DNA from: Bombella dulcis | GTDB lineage: Bacteria > Pseudomonadota > Alphaproteobacteria > Acetobacterales > Acetobacteraceae | Direction: 5' to 3' | DNA length: 64,000 nt | Assembly (NCBI RefSeq): GCF_026385505.1 | Contig: NZ_JANIDV010000003.1 | Coordinates: 186,001-250,000 of the forward strand | Part shown: positions 55,400 through 62,888 of the stretch, one piece after another | Layout of the letters: the number at the start of each line of letters is the position of its first letter | How positions within the stretch are numbered: the first letter of the stretch is position 1 | Notes under the pieces: model-generated | Told to the model about the DNA's origin: nothing | What the model saw: only the letters and a program-made list of their open reading frames with translations | Databases searched by the model: none | Made by a program: the position numbers and the translations under genes

Positions 55400-55415
55400 G
55401 GCTACATCTGTAGCC
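55400..55415. promoter_or_regulatory. Dyad GGCTACA-TC-TGTAGCC between ssrA and thyX
   Basis: Perfect 7-base arms with a 2-base centre, 33 bases upstream of the ssrA -35 and 75 before thyX. Possible operator for either gene. Confidence 0.4.
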
Positions 55416-55489
55416 GAGGGAAGCGGGCAGTCGTGCTGATCTGCTTTTATGAATCATCCGGTACAGCCGAGCGAGTGGGAGAGACCGTC

Positions 55490-56395
55490 ATGGCCCTGAC
55501 AGAAGAACAGCGTTCCGAGATAGAGGCCGTGCGTGCCGCTCCTTACCAGACAGTCCGGCCCACCGTCCCGGCCATGGAAGAGCTTCTGTTCGAGCCGTTC
55601 CCGCTGCTGGATCATGGTTTCATCCGTGTCGTGGATTATATGGGGGATGATTCGGCCGTTGTGCAGGCGGCGCGTGTTTCCTATGGCAGGGGGACCAGGA
55701 AGACATCTGAAGATGCCGGACTGATCCGCTATCTGATGCGGCACCGCCATTCCACGCCTTTTGAGATGTGCGAGATCAAGTTCCACGTGAAACTGCCGCT
55801 TTTCGTGGCCCGGCAGTGGATTCGCCATCGTATGGCCAGCGTGAATGAATATTCCGCCCGCTATTCCGTGCTGGACCGTGAATTTTATCTGCCGGAGGCC
55901 ACGCAGATCGCCGCCCAGAGCAGGGTCAATCATCAGGGGCGGGGCGATGTTCTCAGTGCCGAGACGGCGCAGGAGGTCCTGTCCATTCTCCAGCGTGATG
56001 CGCTGCAATGTTATGGCGATTATGAGCAGATGCTCGACCCGGAAGGGATGGCTGTGGCCCGTGAGCTGGCCCGCATCAATCTGACACTCAATACCTATAC
56101 GCAGTGGTACTGGAAGATTGACCTGCATAATCTCATGCACTTCCTGGCCCTGCGGGCGGATTCCCATGCCCAGTATGAAATCCGTGTCTATGCCCAGAAG
56201 ATGATCGAGATTCTCAGGGCATGGGTGCCGCATACGGCGCAGGCTTTTGAGGAATACCGTCTCGGAGCCTACAGCTTCTCGGCCAGCATGCTGAAGGTTC
56301 TGCGCCGTCGTCTTGCTGGTGAGACGGTCACGCAGGAGACATCCGGCCTCACGAAGCGTGAATGGACGGAAATGCAGGCTGTTCTGGAAGGCTGA
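55490..56395 (+). CDS. thyX: FAD-dependent thymidylate synthase ThyX
   Basis: 301 residues. The ThyX signature RHR-x3-S-x-NEYSxRY is seen as [14 protein letters not shown] (112-125). It makes dTMP from dUMP with methylenetetrahydrofolate, NADPH and FAD. ATG 55490 has GGGAGAG upstream. It is divergent from ssrA. Replaces classical ThyA in function; no thyA is in the window. Confidence 0.97.
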   Translation: MALTEEQRSEIEAVRAAPYQTVRPTVPAMEELLFEPFPLLDHGFIRVVDYMGDDSAVVQAARVSYGRGTRKTSEDAGLIRYLMRHRHSTPFEMCEIKFHVKLPLFVARQWIRHRMASVNEYSARYSVLDREFYLPEATQIAAQSRVNHQGRGDVLSAETAQEVLSILQRDALQCYGDYEQMLDPEGMAVARELARINLTLNTYTQWYWKIDLHNLMHFLALRADSHAQYEIRVYAQKMIEILRAWVPHTAQAFEEYRLGAYSFSASMLKVLRRRLAGETVTQETSGLTKREWTEMQAVLEG

Positions 56396-56397
56396 TC

Positions 56398-56715
56398 TTG
56401 TCCCGTTCTGATCCCTTTCATGATGATGAAGACCGGCCAGCCGGTCCCGTTCAGGATGCTGAAGCCCTGTTGCGGGAAGGGCGACGGTTCCAGATGGAAA
56501 ACGGCATCCCGCCGCTGCTGGGGCGTAAACCCCGTTTCTGGCCCTGGGCCGTGCTGGCTGTGCTGCTGATGGTCCTGTCTCTGGGCATAGAACTGTTCTG
56601 GCCGCTGCCGGGACGGCATGGCCCGTTGCCGGAATGCGGGCAGGCTGGCGTGGGGACCGTGTCCTGCCAGAATACGCAGGCACAGGGGCCTGCGTCCCAT
56701 ATGTCCGGCAGGTAG
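56398..56715 (+). CDS. Small single-helix membrane protein, unknown
   Basis: About 105 residues from TTG 56398, which lies 6 bases after GGAAGG and 2 after the thyX stop. N-terminal acidic cytosolic part (SDPFHDDEDRP), basic FWP-flanked region, one membrane helix (WAVLAVLLMVLSLGIELFW) and a short Cys-containing outside tail. Not recognised. Position suggests co-transcription with thyX. The TTG start is inferred from spacing. Confidence 0.5.
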   Translation: MSRSDPFHDDEDRPAGPVQDAEALLREGRRFQMENGIPPLLGRKPRFWPWAVLAVLLMVLSLGIELFWPLPGRHGPLPECGQAGVGTVSCQNTQAQGPASHMSGR

Positions 56716-56724
56716 GCTGACTGC

Positions 56725-57837
56725 CTATGCGGGGCGGGCTATGCTGCGCCCCCGTGCTCCCAGAGTAAGGAAGCTGTCCGTCAGCCGCTGGATGACGCTG
56801 GCTTCCCCGGCTCCCATCCAGCGGCGGATGTCATAATATTTCTTGAGAGGGCGTCCCGTATTCGGTGAGACCTGATGGGCGAAGGCCTCTTCATGTTCGG
56901 TCATGTACTGGGCGACACCCCGTGCGTAGGCAAACTGGGTGTCCGTATCAATGTTGAACTTGAATACGCCATGACTGACAGCCTGCCGGATGGCGTTTTC
57001 TTCCGACCCCGAGCCCCCATGAAAGACCAGCGGGACAGGGTTGGGGCCTGTACGGAGCGTTTCGGAAACGAGGGTCTGGGACTCACGCAGGATGTCCGGG
57101 CGGAGGCGGACATTGCCGGGGGCATAGACACCATGCACGTTCCCGAAGGATGCGGCGATGGAGAGCATTCCCAGAGGGGACAGTGTTTTCCATGCCGTCA
57201 GCACGTCATGCGGGCTGGTATAGAGGGAGGCCTTGTCGGTGTGGTCGTGCAGTTCCGTTCCGATGCCGTCTTCTTCGCCGCCCGTCATGCCCAGTTCGAT
57301 CTCTAGACCGATTCCGAGCGGTGCCAGTTTCCTGATGAGGGTCTCTGCCGTGGCGATGTTGTCGGGTACGGACTCTGTTGAAAGGTCCAGCATGTGAGAG
57401 GAGAACAGGGGCTGGCCTGTCCGGTCATGATGATGGCGGCTTTCTTCCACCAGCCCGTCAATCCAGCCCAGCAGGGGGCGGTTGGCGTGGTCCGTGTGCA
57501 GGATGACGGCCACGCCATGATGACGGGCCAGCAGGTGCACATGCTGGGCCAGGGCCGTGGCACCGAGAATCTGTGCCTGTCTTTCATCGGGCAGGGACTG
57601 GCCTGCGTAGAAGCGTGCCCCTCCGGCGGAAATCTGGATGACAATGTCCGACCGGTTGGCCCGTGCGGCTGCCAGAACGGCATTGGCCGCCGTGGAGCTG
57701 CTGACATTGACGGCAGGCAGGGCATACCCCCCTGCACGGCAGGCTGCCAGCAGAGTCCTGTAGGTGTCTCCACTGACAACACCTGGCGGGATGAGGGCTG
57801 GCTGGCGGGGGGTGGAAGAAGGGAAGGAGGGCGTCAT
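56725..57837 (-). CDS. fbaA: Fructose-bisphosphate aldolase, class II
   Basis: 370 residues. Zinc and catalytic motifs: ILHTDHAN (D116, H117), LEIELGMTGGEEDG, GNVHGVY and VFHGGSGS, the pattern of FbaA-type class IIa enzymes. It cleaves or forms fructose 1,6-bisphosphate; in acetic acid bacteria, whose glycolysis is often incomplete, it mainly serves gluconeogenesis. Divergent from the nfu-like gene. The Pro-rich first 18 residues are atypical, so a later start is possible. Confidence 0.95.
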   Translation of the reverse strand: MTPSFPSSTPRQPALIPPGVVSGDTYRTLLAACRAGGYALPAVNVSSSTAANAVLAAARANRSDIVIQISAGGARFYAGQSLPDERQAQILGATALAQHVHLLARHHGVAVILHTDHANRPLLGWIDGLVEESRHHHDRTGQPLFSSHMLDLSTESVPDNIATAETLIRKLAPLGIGLEIELGMTGGEEDGIGTELHDHTDKASLYTSPHDVLTAWKTLSPLGMLSIAASFGNVHGVYAPGNVRLRPDILRESQTLVSETLRTGPNPVPLVFHGGSGSEENAIRQAVSHGVFKFNIDTDTQFAYARGVAQYMTEHEEAFAHQVSPNTGRPLKKYYDIRRWMGAGEASVIQRLTDSFLTLGARGRSIARPA

Positions 57838-58001
57838 GGCGTGTCTCGGGCTGGAGAGGACGGAAGAGGGCGAATCATCACGAAGGGCGGCGGTTCTGCC
57901 AGTCTGATATATTTTGCCGGGAAACAGGACTATAAAGGTCCAGAGTAATTGAATTGTGTAAAAGGGTACTCATTTCATGGGTATCTGATAAGAGAGGCGT
58001 T

Positions 58002-58583
58002 ATGACACGGAATGACCTTATGATGATCGAAACAGAAGATACGCCCAATCCGGCAACACTGAAGTTTCTGCCGGGGCGTGACGTGACGGGTGACCGTCCT
58101 TCCGTCGATTTTGCGGAAGCCAGTGTCGTGGCGGGGCGGTCTGCTCTGGCGGATTCCCTGTTCGGCATGGCTGACGTGAAGCGTGTCTTTCTGGGAAGTG
58201 ACTTTGTTTCCGTCACGAAGGATGACGGTGCTGACTGGGGAACGCTGCGCCCGCAGATTCTGGTGGCCCTGACGGATTTCTTCAAGGGGGGGCAGCCTGT
58301 CCTTGCAGAAGACATCGCTGCCCCGGAGGCTGACATTTCGCCTGAAGATGCCGACATCGTGGACCGTGTGAAGGAGCTGCTCGATACACGGGTGCGCCCT
58401 GCCGTGGCCAGTGATGGTGGCGACATCGTCTTCCGTGGTTACCGGGAAGGTGTGGTGTATCTGAGCATGCAGGGGGCCTGTTCCGGCTGTCCGTCATCCC
58501 GTGCCACGCTGCGTCATGGGGTGGAGAACATGCTGCGTCACTATATCCCGGAGGTGACGGCGGTTGAACCTGTAGAGGAGTAA
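58002..58583 (+). CDS. NifU/Nfu-type iron-sulfur carrier
   Basis: 193 residues: an N-terminal Nfu_N domain beginning IETEDTPNPATLKFLPG and a C-terminal NifU domain with CSGCPSS, the CxxC that holds a transient 4Fe-4S cluster. Eukaryote-like (NFU1) arrangement common in Alphaproteobacteria. It delivers clusters to client enzymes. ATG 58002 has AGAGAGG upstream. First of a close run with the nitroreductase, tsaB and rimI. Confidence 0.93.
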   Translation: MTRNDLMMIETEDTPNPATLKFLPGRDVTGDRPSVDFAEASVVAGRSALADSLFGMADVKRVFLGSDFVSVTKDDGADWGTLRPQILVALTDFFKGGQPVLAEDIAAPEADISPEDADIVDRVKELLDTRVRPAVASDGGDIVFRGYREGVVYLSMQGACSGCPSSRATLRHGVENMLRHYIPEVTAVEPVEE

Positions 58584-58589
58584 GAGCCG

Positions 58590-59228
58590 ATGACGGCATC
58601 ACCAGCCCCGGAGGGGCAGCAGCTAGTCGAGGGGCGGGGAGATGTGACGGCCAGTCCGGTGCTGGCCGAAGAGCTTTTCACCCGCTGCCGTACGGCGGAA
58701 GCCTTTTCTGACCGTCCGGTGGGTGATGATGTGCTGCATCGTCTCTATGATCTGCTCAGGCTGGGGCCGACATCGGGCAACTGCTCCCCGGCCCGTTTTG
58801 CTTTCCTGAAGACGGAGGAGGCCCGGCAGAAAATCCGTCCGGCCCTCTCTCTGGGGAATGTGGACCGGGCCATGACGGCACCGGTGCTGGTTGTCGTCGG
58901 GTATGATCCGCTGTTTTTTGAAAAATTTGAGACACTCAATCCGATGCCCGGTCTGCGGGACTGGTTCGCAGCGGATGTCGGGCTGGGTGATGAGACAGCC
59001 TTCCGCAATGGTACCCTTCAGGGAGCCTATCTCATCATGGCGGCCCGTGCGCTGGGGCTGGCCGTGCGGCCCATGTCCGGCTTTGACGCCGTGATGGTGG
59101 AGGAAGAATTTTTCCGGAAACAGGGCTGGCGGGCGAATTTTCTCGTGGCCCTTGGTTATCCGGAAGGGGATGTGTCCTCTCCCAGGGCACCCCGTCTGCC
59201 TCATGAGGAGGCCTGTCTGTGGCTGTGA
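58590..59228 (+). CDS. Nitroreductase family, malonic semialdehyde reductase (RutE) type
   Basis: 212 residues, FMN-dependent. RutE/HadB-like signatures: RTAEAFSDRPV, LLRLGPTSGNCSPARF, AFRNGTLQGAYLIMAARALGL, RPMSGFDAVMV. In uracil catabolism RutE reduces malonic semialdehyde; here no other rut genes are nearby, so a general enal/quinone reductase role is possible. Starts 6 bases after nfu and overlaps tsaB. Confidence 0.85.
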   Translation: MTASPAPEGQQLVEGRGDVTASPVLAEELFTRCRTAEAFSDRPVGDDVLHRLYDLLRLGPTSGNCSPARFAFLKTEEARQKIRPALSLGNVDRAMTAPVLVVVGYDPLFFEKFETLNPMPGLRDWFAADVGLGDETAFRNGTLQGAYLIMAARALGLAVRPMSGFDAVMVEEEFFRKQGWRANFLVALGYPEGDVSSPRAPRLPHEEACLWL

Positions 59229-59914
59229 GGCCGGAGCGGTGCCTTGTTCTCAATGGGGCTGGAGCCGGGCGCGGGAAAAGCAACCTGATTGCCCTGCTGG
59301 AGCAGGGTGTCGTGGTGGATGAGCAGGTACTGTCCGGGCGTGGGGCTTCGGAGCGGTTTGCACCAGCCGTACAGGCCATGCTGGCCCGTTCGGGCTGGGA
59401 TAAGCCACCGGAGAGGGTAGTGGCCGTGGTCGGGCCGGGGTCTTTCACCGGGCTGCGGGCTTCCCTGTCCCTGGCCGCAGGGCTGGTTCGTGGATGGAAC
59501 TGTCAGGGTATTGGCGTACGGCTGGGTGATGCTTTGCGGGCCACCATGCAGCGTGAGGATGCGACCATCCTCTGCCTTGCCCGTCGGAGGCGTGTTTTTG
59601 TCGATCCGCCGGGCCGGAAGGCTTATGCCCTGCCTGTTCCGGAGATTCAGCCGGGCTGCTGGCCTGCCGTGGCAGGGGATGCGGTCTATGGTGAAGATGC
59701 CCTGCCCGAGCTGAACGGGTCACAGGGAGAGGCCCTGCTGGGGCATCAGGTGATTCGTCTGCCTCATGCGGTTCCGACGGCTGCGGGTATTTTCGAGGCA
59801 TCCTGTCAGGCGACCACTCATGGTGATGTTCAGTCCCATGCGCTGGAGCCGCTTTATGTTGACCCGCCAGAGGCTAAGCCCCCGGCTGGGGGCCTGAGGC
59901 CAGCACCACGGTAA
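59219..59914 (+). CDS. tsaB: tRNA t6A synthesis protein TsaB
   Basis: 231 residues, ASKHA-fold. GPGSFTGLRASLSLAAGL is diagnostic. It partners TsaD in making threonylcarbamoyl-adenosine 37 in tRNA. GTG 59219 overlaps the nitroreductase by 10 bases and has GAGGAGG seven bases upstream. The first residues read NGAGAGRG instead of the usual DTS/T motif, which many degenerate TsaB proteins also lack. Confidence 0.9.
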   Translation: MAVRPERCLVLNGAGAGRGKSNLIALLEQGVVVDEQVLSGRGASERFAPAVQAMLARSGWDKPPERVVAVVGPGSFTGLRASLSLAAGLVRGWNCQGIGVRLGDALRATMQREDATILCLARRRRVFVDPPGRKAYALPVPEIQPGCWPAVAGDAVYGEDALPELNGSQGEALLGHQVIRLPHAVPTAAGIFEASCQATTHGDVQSHALEPLYVDPPEAKPPAGGLRPAPR

Positions 59915-60405
59915 TGTCCGCAGAACCGCATCCAGCAGAACAGGGGCCATGTGTTGTTGAGCTGAAAGAAGCAGGGCCGGAAGCGGCAGAGCTGCTGTCC
60001 ATCCTGCATCATGCGGCCTTTGAAGGGCGGGAGCCGTGGGATGCTGCGGCGTTCGGTCAGATTCTGGGCATGCCGGGCGTGGTGGTCTGGTTGGCCTGTG
60101 TGTCACAGTCTGAAGAGGCCGTGCCGGTTGGTTTTATTGTCAGCCGTCATGTAGTGGATGAGGGCGAGATTTTAAGTGTGGGTGTTCATCCCCAGTGGCA
60201 ACGCCGTGGTATTGCACGGGTACTTCTTGCCCATCTTGTGGGAAGGGCCAGCCAGATAGGCGAGACCCTGTTTCTGGAAGTGCGTTTCAGCAACAGGGCG
60301 GCTTCCAGCCTGTATGAGCAGACGGGTTTCTGGCAGGTGGCCGTGCGTCCCCGTTATTACGAAGATGGCGAGGATGCCCGTCTTCTGAAGTGGTCGCCTC
60401 GGTAA
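59914..60405 (+). CDS. rimI: Ribosomal-protein N-acetyltransferase, RimI-like (GNAT)
   Basis: 163 residues. GNAT acetyl-CoA loop VHPQWQRRGIARVLL, then LEVRFSNRAASSLYEQTGF, typical of RimI. It acetylates the N-terminus of S18 and possibly other proteins. Its start overlaps the tsaB stop (TAATG), a common tsaB-rimI pairing. Confidence 0.9.
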   Translation: MSAEPHPAEQGPCVVELKEAGPEAAELLSILHHAAFEGREPWDAAAFGQILGMPGVVVWLACVSQSEEAVPVGFIVSRHVVDEGEILSVGVHPQWQRRGIARVLLAHLVGRASQIGETLFLEVRFSNRAASSLYEQTGFWQVAVRPRYYEDGEDARLLKWSPR

Positions 60406-60849
60406 GGGGGACCTGTTCCCAGTATTCTAAATATGACCTGTGATTCTGGAATGGATGTCATGCCTTCAGGGAATATCCATGTCGTAATGGCGTGCTAATC
60501 GCAGATGGCTTTCATATTATTATTTTGTAGTAACCTTCTGTTCATGCCGGGTTCTGTAATGGTGCAAGGCCAAGAACTCCCTGGCCATGTGGTGAAGGAA
60601 TTTCTTGGGGAATGATGAGAATTTGTGAAAAAGTTAATATTTACCGATAAAATATAGTGTTATTATATCTCCCTCCTCAAGTTCAGTCATTCAATATAAC
60701 ATGACGTTTCAGAAAGGTTTTCTATACAGCTTTCGGAGGTCCTTATCCTATCAACAAGTAGTTACTATTACAGAGAAGGATTTTTTCTTGTTGTCTTTTG
60801 ATACCATCCGTTATAGATCGAACTAAATTTCTTGGGAGATAACTATTTT
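60406..60849. other. AT-rich non-coding region upstream of mucR
   Basis: No reading frame with coding character. The 3' two thirds is strikingly AT-rich with many TA steps (for example around 60620-60670), unlike the surrounding genes. MucR-type proteins are known to bind such DNA, so autoregulation is plausible. A small hairpin GGCCA/TGGCC (60568-60586) is the only clear structure. Confidence 0.6.
60788..60816 (+). promoter_or_regulatory. Promoter candidate for mucR
   Basis: TTGTTG (60788-60793), 17-base spacer, TTATAG (60811-60816). Start near 60823 would leave a leader of about 27 bases before ATG 60850. Confidence 0.5.
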
Positions 60850-61266
60850 ATGTCGTCTGAGACAGAAACACATGACCTACGGCAGCTGACAGCGCAGATC
60901 ATTACTGCTTACGTGAGCAGCCATGATGTTGCATCTGAGGCCCTGCCTGATCTGGTCCGTTCCGTTCATGCTGCTCTTGCCGGTGCCGGTACCCCGGTTG
61001 AGGCAGAACTGGAGAAGCCCGTTCCTGCCGTGCCGCCTCGCAAGTCCGTCTTCCCTGATTACATCATCTGTCTGGAAGACGGGAAGAAACTGAAGCTTCT
61101 GCGCCGTCATCTCAAGACAGCCTACAACATGACCCCGCAGGAATACCGTGAGCGTTGGGGCCTGCCGCCGGAATATCCGATGGTCGCGCCGAATTACGCC
61201 AATCATCGCTCATCCCTTGCACGGCGTATTGGTCTTGGCCGTCGTCGTGAGGATAGTGTTGATTAG
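60850..61266 (+). CDS. mucR: Ros/MucR-family transcriptional regulator
   Basis: 138 residues. C-terminal Ros/MucR domain: IICLEDGKKLKLLRRHLKTAYNMT, EYRERWGLPPEYPMVAPNYA. Zinc site shows C74, D77 and H87 but the final His is A91, so zinc binding may be weakened or absent, as in some rhizobial homologues. MucR proteins are H-NS-like silencers of surface and virulence genes. ATG 60850 follows GGGAG at 12 bases; TTG 60832 is the alternative. Confidence 0.9.
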   Translation: MSSETETHDLRQLTAQIITAYVSSHDVASEALPDLVRSVHAALAGAGTPVEAELEKPVPAVPPRKSVFPDYIICLEDGKKLKLLRRHLKTAYNMTPQEYRERWGLPPEYPMVAPNYANHRSSLARRIGLGRRREDSVD

Positions 61267-61400
61267 AGTTACTTGAATATGGTGGTAAAAATAAGTTGTG
61301 CCTGTTTTTTTGGAGCATAGTTTCTTAGAGCGAAAAAAGATGTCTTCAAGTTGTGTTGCGGATTGGACAAAGCGTATCCTAATCGGGTAGATCATAAGTT

Positions 61401-61946
61401 ATGGAGATGAGCGTAAAGAAAACGAGGCGTGGAAGAGTCGCATCCGGGGTAGCAGGGGAGGATTCCTCTATTGCGCGTCTCTGCGTTAAGCACGGTTTGA
61501 AAATGACGGGGCAGAGGCGTGTGATTGCACAGGTGCTTTCTGAGGCAGAAGATCATCCTGACGTGGAGGAGTTGTACCGTCGGGCCTCGGAACTGGATAG
61601 TCGTATATCTGTTGCGACTGTGTACCGGACGGTGCGTTTGTTGGAAGAAAAGGGTATCCTGGAACGGCGGGATTTTGGGGGAGGACGTGCTCGATATGAG
61701 GCGAGTGAGAACGGGCATCATTATCATTTGATTGATATTGATAGCGGTAATGTTATTGAGTTTGAGAATGATGATTTGCTTGGCTTGTTAGCAAGGATTG
61801 CGGCAGAGTTAGGGTTCGATCTGATGTCCCATCGGGCGGAGTTGTTTGGGCGGCGTACGGCTCTACAGGGGGGGGGAGAGGTTTCTTTTTCGACGAAAAA
61901 TAAGAAGAATCCCAGTCCATCAGGCCTGACACGGGAAGTGGATTAG
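61401..61946 (+). CDS. Fur-family metal-dependent regulator
   Basis: 181 residues. Winged helix with MTGQRRVIAQVL and ISVATVYRTVRLLEEKG; metal region NGHHYHLIDIDSGNVIEF, with Tyr where E. coli Fur has HHDH. C-terminal extension is basic. Could be Fur (iron), Mur (manganese) or an intermediate. No zinc CxxC pair is visible. Codon use is more AT-rich than in surrounding genes. It begins 135 bases after mucR and ends 6 bases before olsB. Confidence 0.88.
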   Translation: MEMSVKKTRRGRVASGVAGEDSSIARLCVKHGLKMTGQRRVIAQVLSEAEDHPDVEELYRRASELDSRISVATVYRTVRLLEEKGILERRDFGGGRARYEASENGHHYHLIDIDSGNVIEFENDDLLGLLARIAAELGFDLMSHRAELFGRRTALQGGGEVSFSTKNKKNPSPSGLTREVD

Positions 61947-61952
61947 TTTCGT

Positions 61953-62879
61953 ATGACCGAAAAGAATGTGTCAGATATCGTTGGGGGTGTGGGTATTGCC
62001 TCCCGAGATGTAGAGGGATTTGCCAGTAGCAGGAAGGCACAGCGGCAGATGGACACCCTGGCAACTCTTGCTCTCAATCGTGAGGGTGGTTTTCAGGAGT
62101 TGCGGGGTGGGAGCCTGGGGGTTCGCCTCGCAGCGACTGAAGAAGATATCCGGGCCGCACAGGCCCTGCGGTATCGTGTGTTTTTTGAAGAAATGGGTGC
62201 CCATCCCAGTGAGGAGGCCCTGAGAACCCGTCTTGATGCGGACAGGTTTGACGAGATTGCAGACCATCTGCTGGTCGTGGACCATGCCCTTGGGACAGGT
62301 GCAGCATCGGTCGTGGGGACGTACCGTCTGCTGCGTTCAGACGTTCTGGGGCCGGAAGGGCGTTTCTATACGGCGGATGAGTATGACATTTCCTGCCTGA
62401 CGGATTTTTCAGGCCGTCTGCTGGAGGTGGGACGCTCCTGCGTGGCCCGGGAATATCGTGGCCGTGCCGCCATGCAGCTTCTCTGGCGGGGTATTGCCTC
62501 GTACATCTTCCTGCACAGGATCGACATACTGTTCGGCTGTGCCAGCCTGCATGGCACGTCGCCGGATACGATGGGCGAAGAGCTGACATGGCTATATCAT
62601 AACCATCTGGCTCCGCCTGCGCTGCGCGTGAAGGCCTTGCCGGAGCGTTATGTGGAGATGCGCCGGATGGACCCTGCCATGCTGGACCGCCGTTCCTGTC
62701 TCAACAAGCTTCCGCCTCTCATCAAGGGCTATCTGCGTCTTGGTGGTTATGTTGGTGATGGCGCGGTCGTGGATGAACAGTTCAATACTACCGATGTGGC
62801 AGTACTGGTGAAGAGTGAACTGCTGGCCGACAAATATTACCGTCATTACGAGCGTCGTCTGAAGGACGCTCTGGACTAA
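61953..62879 (+). CDS. olsB: Ornithine-acyl-ACP N-acyltransferase OlsB
   Basis: 308 residues, GNAT-like. OlsB motifs: RYRVFFEEMGA, DEIADHLLVVD, LEVGRSCVAREYRGRAAMQLLWRGI. It makes lyso-ornithine lipid, first step to the phosphate-free ornithine lipids common in acetic acid bacteria. olsA, the second acyltransferase, is not adjacent. Starts six bases after the fur-like gene, indicating shared transcription. Confidence 0.9.
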   Translation: MTEKNVSDIVGGVGIASRDVEGFASSRKAQRQMDTLATLALNREGGFQELRGGSLGVRLAATEEDIRAAQALRYRVFFEEMGAHPSEEALRTRLDADRFDEIADHLLVVDHALGTGAASVVGTYRLLRSDVLGPEGRFYTADEYDISCLTDFSGRLLEVGRSCVAREYRGRAAMQLLWRGIASYIFLHRIDILFGCASLHGTSPDTMGEELTWLYHNHLAPPALRVKALPERYVEMRRMDPAMLDRRSCLNKLPPLIKGYLRLGGYVGDGAVVDEQFNTTDVAVLVKSELLADKYYRHYERRLKDALD

Positions 62880-62888
62880 GGGTCCCAT

